Assembly (NCBI RefSeq): GCF_016428755.1
Contig: NZ_JAELTI010000001.1
Coordinates: 89,778-153,777 of the forward strand
Direction of reading: 5' to 3'
From: Allobosea sp. ASV33
GTDB lineage: Bacteria > Pseudomonadota > Alphaproteobacteria > Rhizobiales > Beijerinckiaceae
DNA length: 64,000 bases
The notes under the pieces: model-generated
Seen by the model: the letters and a program-made list of their open reading frames with translations, nothing else
Database searches by the model: none
What the model was told of the DNA's origin: nothing
Part shown: piece by piece, positions 61,661 to 64,000 of the stretch
Position numbering within the stretch: the stretch's first letter is position 1
Layout: each line of letters opens with the position of its first letter
Made by a program: the position numbers and the translations under genes

Positions 61661-61780
61661 ACTGAGCGCACCCTTGTCGATCCGACGCCGTTCGTGCGCA
61701 TCGGCAAGGCTTTGAGCGAGATGGGCGGCCTGCTCAAAGACCGCTTCTTCGGCAGCCACCTCGTCCATTACGAGGATTGA
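61589..61780 (+). CDS. Precursor peptide 7
   Basis: 63 residues from ATG 61589 (GGGAAGCAGG upstream). Leader 'KDIALDDATLDAVNGGG'. The core of about 41 residues is 'IITERTLVDPTPFVRIGKAL' followed by 'SEMGGLLKDRFFGSHLVHYE' and Asp. It is amphipathic and has no Cys. It shares leader and upstream sequence with peptide 6 but not its core. No exporter gene is linked after it, so the exporter at 53-59 kb probably serves it. Confidence 0.75.
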   Translation: MDTEHKDIALDDATLDAVNGGGIITERTLVDPTPFVRIGKALSEMGGLLKDRFFGSHLVHYED

Positions 61781-62028
61781 CGAAGAAGGTCGGTTCCGCG
61801 GCGGCGACGTCAGCGTTCTGCGCTAATGGCAGAACGCGCGATGAGCCGACATCCATGCCTTGACGAAAACCGGACATTCGTCGGGCTTTGTTGGCTACGC
61901 TTCCTTCACCGCCGGTTTGCCCTGGCCGCCCACGGAATGCCAACGAGCACGTCAAAGGCACCTAGACCGGCGATAGCGTCAACCAGGAGCCCCTGGTGGC
62001 GGACGCGGCGACCGCGGTAGTAGGGGTG
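61781..62028. other. No gene seen
   Basis: About 250 bp between peptide 7 and the converging flavoprotein gene. No coding signal or clear hairpin recognised. Confidence 0.4.
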
Positions 62029-63699
62029 CTATCGAACGACATCGGCTAGGTAGCCATGAATCTGGGCCACCACTGCTGCTCCCTCTCCGACGGCCGCGGC
62101 GACGCGTTTAGTCGATCCTGCCCTCACGTCGCCGATTGCAAAGACACCAGCCTTGTCGGTTTCCAGCGTTCGCAGGACTTCTCCGGCTATCGCGGTATCC
62201 CGCGTCAGGCCCGTTCCCGTCTTCACGAAGCCACCATGATCGACGCCGACGCAGTTCGCCAGCCAGTCGGTGTTTGGTTCGGCCCCAATGAACAAGAATA
62301 GGTGTCGCAGCGTGCGATGATGTGTGGCTCGAGTCGTGCGGTTACCGAATGTGGCGCCCGTCAGACCAAGCTGTTTGCTTCCCTCGAGAGAAAGCACTTC
62401 CGTCTCCGGGTGGATCTCGACATTTGGTAACGCTGCAATCCGATCGATCAGATACCGCGACATCGTCGCTTCGAGATCGCGACGGCGGATCACCAGGTGA
62501 AGGCGTTTCACCTTGGGGGCCAAGTATACCACCGCCTGCCCGGCAGAGTTCCCCCCGCCGACCAACGCAACCTCTTCACCTTCGCAAAGGCGCGCTTCGA
62601 CAGGCGAGGCCCAGTAGGAGACGCCATTTCCTTCGAACGCGTCGAGGTTTGCGATATCCGGCCGGCGGTACCTCGCGCCCGCAGCTATCACAACTGTCCT
62701 AGCCTGGATGCCAATGCCGTTCGAGAGGGACAGTCGTTTGATCCTGCTGTCGTGGCAATCGAGTTCGGTTACGGCCAGGGGAATAGCGATCTCGGCGCCA
62801 AATTTCTGAGCTTGATTATAGGCACGTCCGGCAAGGGCCTGGCCTGATATGCCGGTCGGAAAGCCTAGGTAGTTCTCGATCCGTGCCGAGGCGCCAGCTT
62901 GGCCCCCAAAGGCGCGCTGATCGAGCACCAGAACGCTCAAGCCCTCCGATGCCGCATAGACGGCCGCGGCCAACCCGGCCGGCCCGGACCCTACGATGGC
63001 AGTGTCGTAGATCTTGGTCGGATCGAGCTCGGGCGTCATTCCGAGGCAGACCCCGGCTTCCGCATTGCTGGGGTGCTTCAAGACAGTGCCGACCGGGCAG
63101 ATCATCAGGGGAAGATCGTCCGTATGCAGCCCCAGCCGCTCTACGATGATGGGCCCGTCGCCGCCGTCTTCCGCGTCGATCGTGGTGTAGGGATAGCCGT
63201 TGCGGGACAGGAACCCCTGCAAGCGCACGAGCTCGCTCTCTCCCGTTCGTCCGATCAGCACCGATCCCGCCGAACCCCCTTCGATCAGCCCGACCCGGCG
63301 CAGGATCAGCGCGCGCATGACGATTTCGCCGAGATCGGCCGAACCGATGATCAGAGCCCGTAGGTGCGCCGCATCCAGTGGCAGCGCCAGACACCCCCCT
63401 GCCCCCGCCTTGCCTGCGGCCAATGAGCCACGCCCCGCAAGCTGGCTGACTTCACCCGTAAATTGTCCGATGCCGTGAACAGTGATGGGATTCTCGCGCC
63501 CGAGGCCATCGCGGCGCACGACTTCGATCGCACCGTCCAGAACCATCCATACCGGTGCATGGTGGTCGCCGACGTCAAAGATCAATTCGTGGGGTTGAAA
63601 CCGGCGCGCGGGCCCACTGGCAAACCTCCTGAACGTTGCAATCTGTTCCGCAACGAGCACCGGGAACATCTGGTAGCCGCGTGTCTCGATCAGGCTCAT
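62029..63699 (-). CDS. Cyclic-nucleotide-domain / thioredoxin-reductase-like flavoprotein without CxxC
   Basis: 556 residues. The N-terminal about 20-125 form a Crp-like cyclic-nucleotide-binding fold ('PHELIFDVGDHHAPVWMVLD', 'GRGSLAAGKAGAGGCLALPL'). A linker with 'FLSRNGYPYTTIDAE' recalls a glutaredoxin-like piece. The thioredoxin-reductase-type core has FAD 'AIVGSGPAGLAAAVYAASEG', NADPH 'VALVGGGNSAGQAVVYLA' and the C-terminal 'GVFAIGDVRAGSTKRVAAAV'. Where thioredoxin reductases carry Cys-x-x-Cys this protein has 'YWASPVEARLC', so it cannot reduce thioredoxin in the usual way. Such fusions are common in bacteria and their substrate is unknown. It converges on the peptide cluster. Confidence 0.88.
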   Translation of the reverse strand: MSLIETRGYQMFPVLVAEQIATFRRFASGPARRFQPHELIFDVGDHHAPVWMVLDGAIEVVRRDGLGRENPITVHGIGQFTGEVSQLAGRGSLAAGKAGAGGCLALPLDAAHLRALIIGSADLGEIVMRALILRRVGLIEGGSAGSVLIGRTGESELVRLQGFLSRNGYPYTTIDAEDGGDGPIIVERLGLHTDDLPLMICPVGTVLKHPSNAEAGVCLGMTPELDPTKIYDTAIVGSGPAGLAAAVYAASEGLSVLVLDQRAFGGQAGASARIENYLGFPTGISGQALAGRAYNQAQKFGAEIAIPLAVTELDCHDSRIKRLSLSNGIGIQARTVVIAAGARYRRPDIANLDAFEGNGVSYWASPVEARLCEGEEVALVGGGNSAGQAVVYLAPKVKRLHLVIRRRDLEATMSRYLIDRIAALPNVEIHPETEVLSLEGSKQLGLTGATFGNRTTRATHHRTLRHLFLFIGAEPNTDWLANCVGVDHGGFVKTGTGLTRDTAIAGEVLRTLETDKAGVFAIGDVRAGSTKRVAAAVGEGAAVVAQIHGYLADVVR

Positions 63700-63767
63700 C
63701 TCAAATTCCGATCGATCATGTGAGGAATGCAGGCCGCCGTCGACATGTAGGCCGACAAGACTTGCGC

Positions 63768-64000
63768 TCAGTGTGGGATGGAACCGGACAGTATGAAGCG
63801 CGCCCGATGCGGAAGCGTCATTGCCACATCACGAGGCAAACCGAGATTCGTTGCAAGCACGTCAACCGGGTTAGCGGCGAGCCAGGCTGAGAGGTCGTTC
63901 GCCTCATAATGCCCATTGTTGAACCCGATGAGGACGCGCAACACCGTCGATCCGGTGTTGCGGATGTAATGCCCGGCGCCCATCGGAGCATAGCCAATGT
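63768..64000 (-). CDS. Cupin-domain protein, C-terminal part (runs off right edge)
   Basis: The reverse frame enters from the right edge: 'IGYAPMGAGHYIRNTG', 'STVLRVLIGFNNGHYEANDL' and 'AWLAANPVDVLATNLGLP', ending 'ILSGSIPH'. This matches the C-terminal half of a cupin of oxalate decarboxylase type ('GDVGYVP...HYIRNTG'). The His in 'GAGHYIRN' is the usual late metal ligand. The start and most of the protein are outside the window. It is in the same direction as, and 68 bp upstream of, the flavoprotein gene. Confidence 0.75.
   Translation of the reverse strand, partial: IGYAPMGAGHYIRNTGSTVLRVLIGFNNGHYEANDLSAWLAANPVDVLATNLGLPRDVAMTLPHRARFILSGSIPH

Noticed and set aside
59448..61780. Lanthipeptide or sactipeptide precursors
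   Set aside because: Five of the seven predicted cores have no Cys and two have one each, and no LanB/LanM, radical SAM or YcaO gene is present in the window.
1..64000. CRISPR array, rRNA operon or replication origin
   Set aside because: No regularly spaced direct repeats, no rRNA-like sequence and no iteron or DnaA-box cluster were noticed on reading both strands.

Overview
The window looks like a high-GC alphaproteobacterial chromosome, most likely Hyphomicrobiales. That rests on IalB- and SapC-family proteins, spore-coat-U (SCPU) chaperone-usher pili, PotABCD-type transporters, LysR/IclR-governed catabolic operons and Rhizobiales-type insertion sequences. A Bosea-like genus is a guess. 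Gene-dense catabolic and surface-structure modules alternate with stretches of gene debris.

Layout. 1-4.4 kb is a gene graveyard: a GAF regulator at the left edge, 3' or 5' pieces of an AA_synth protein, a class III aminotransferase, an opine dehydrogenase and an IS110 transposase, a frameshifted small gene, a tRNA-Thr(CGT)-like gene with a terminator, and a broken copy of a pilin gene that is intact 42 kb away. 4.6-14.1 kb is a LysR-controlled catabolic locus: a solute-binding protein, then divergently RraA-like aldolase, an ABC importer, HpcH/HpaI aldolase, creatininase-family amidohydrolase and asparaginase. 14.4-15.5 kb holds a collapsed xanthine-dehydrogenase-type operon and a ribonucleotide reductase fragment. 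15.5-19 kb carries IalB, SapC, a globin without the usual proximal histidine, two small lipoproteins and a DoxX protein, followed by a 1,441-residue autotransporter. 24-32.6 kb has AraC, MarR-like and IclR regulators and a putrescine-type uptake and oxidation operon (FAD oxidase plus PotABCD). 32.6-36.4 kb is mobile debris: an integrase remnant and an IS3 element inside another IS3. 36.7-40.5 kb has an XRE regulator and a divergent LysR / tandem-GNAT operon with three small proteins I do not recognise. 41.8-46.5 kb is a complete SCPU chaperone-usher pilus operon, abutted by a dead IS1182 element.

The most distinctive region is 49-61.8 kb. A divergent OmpR-type response regulator and 7TM histidine kinase precede an AT-rich regulatory region with three GTTACA repeats. 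Then comes a NHLM-type peptide secretion system (HlyD-like protein, C39-peptidase ABC transporter, second ABC transporter) embedded in a series of seven small genes whose leaders end in an acidic 'L-x-x-x-x-L-x-x-V-x-G-G/A' motif. Two of the seven have long Nif11-type leaders. The predicted cores are very unlike each other: glycine-zipper hydrophobic peptides, a His/Gly/Trp-containing hydrophilic peptide and amphipathic peptides. No modification enzyme is visible. This is probably a multi-peptide bacteriocin or secreted-peptide locus. The right edge carries a cyclic-nucleotide-domain/thioredoxin-reductase-like flavoprotein and the end of a cupin gene.
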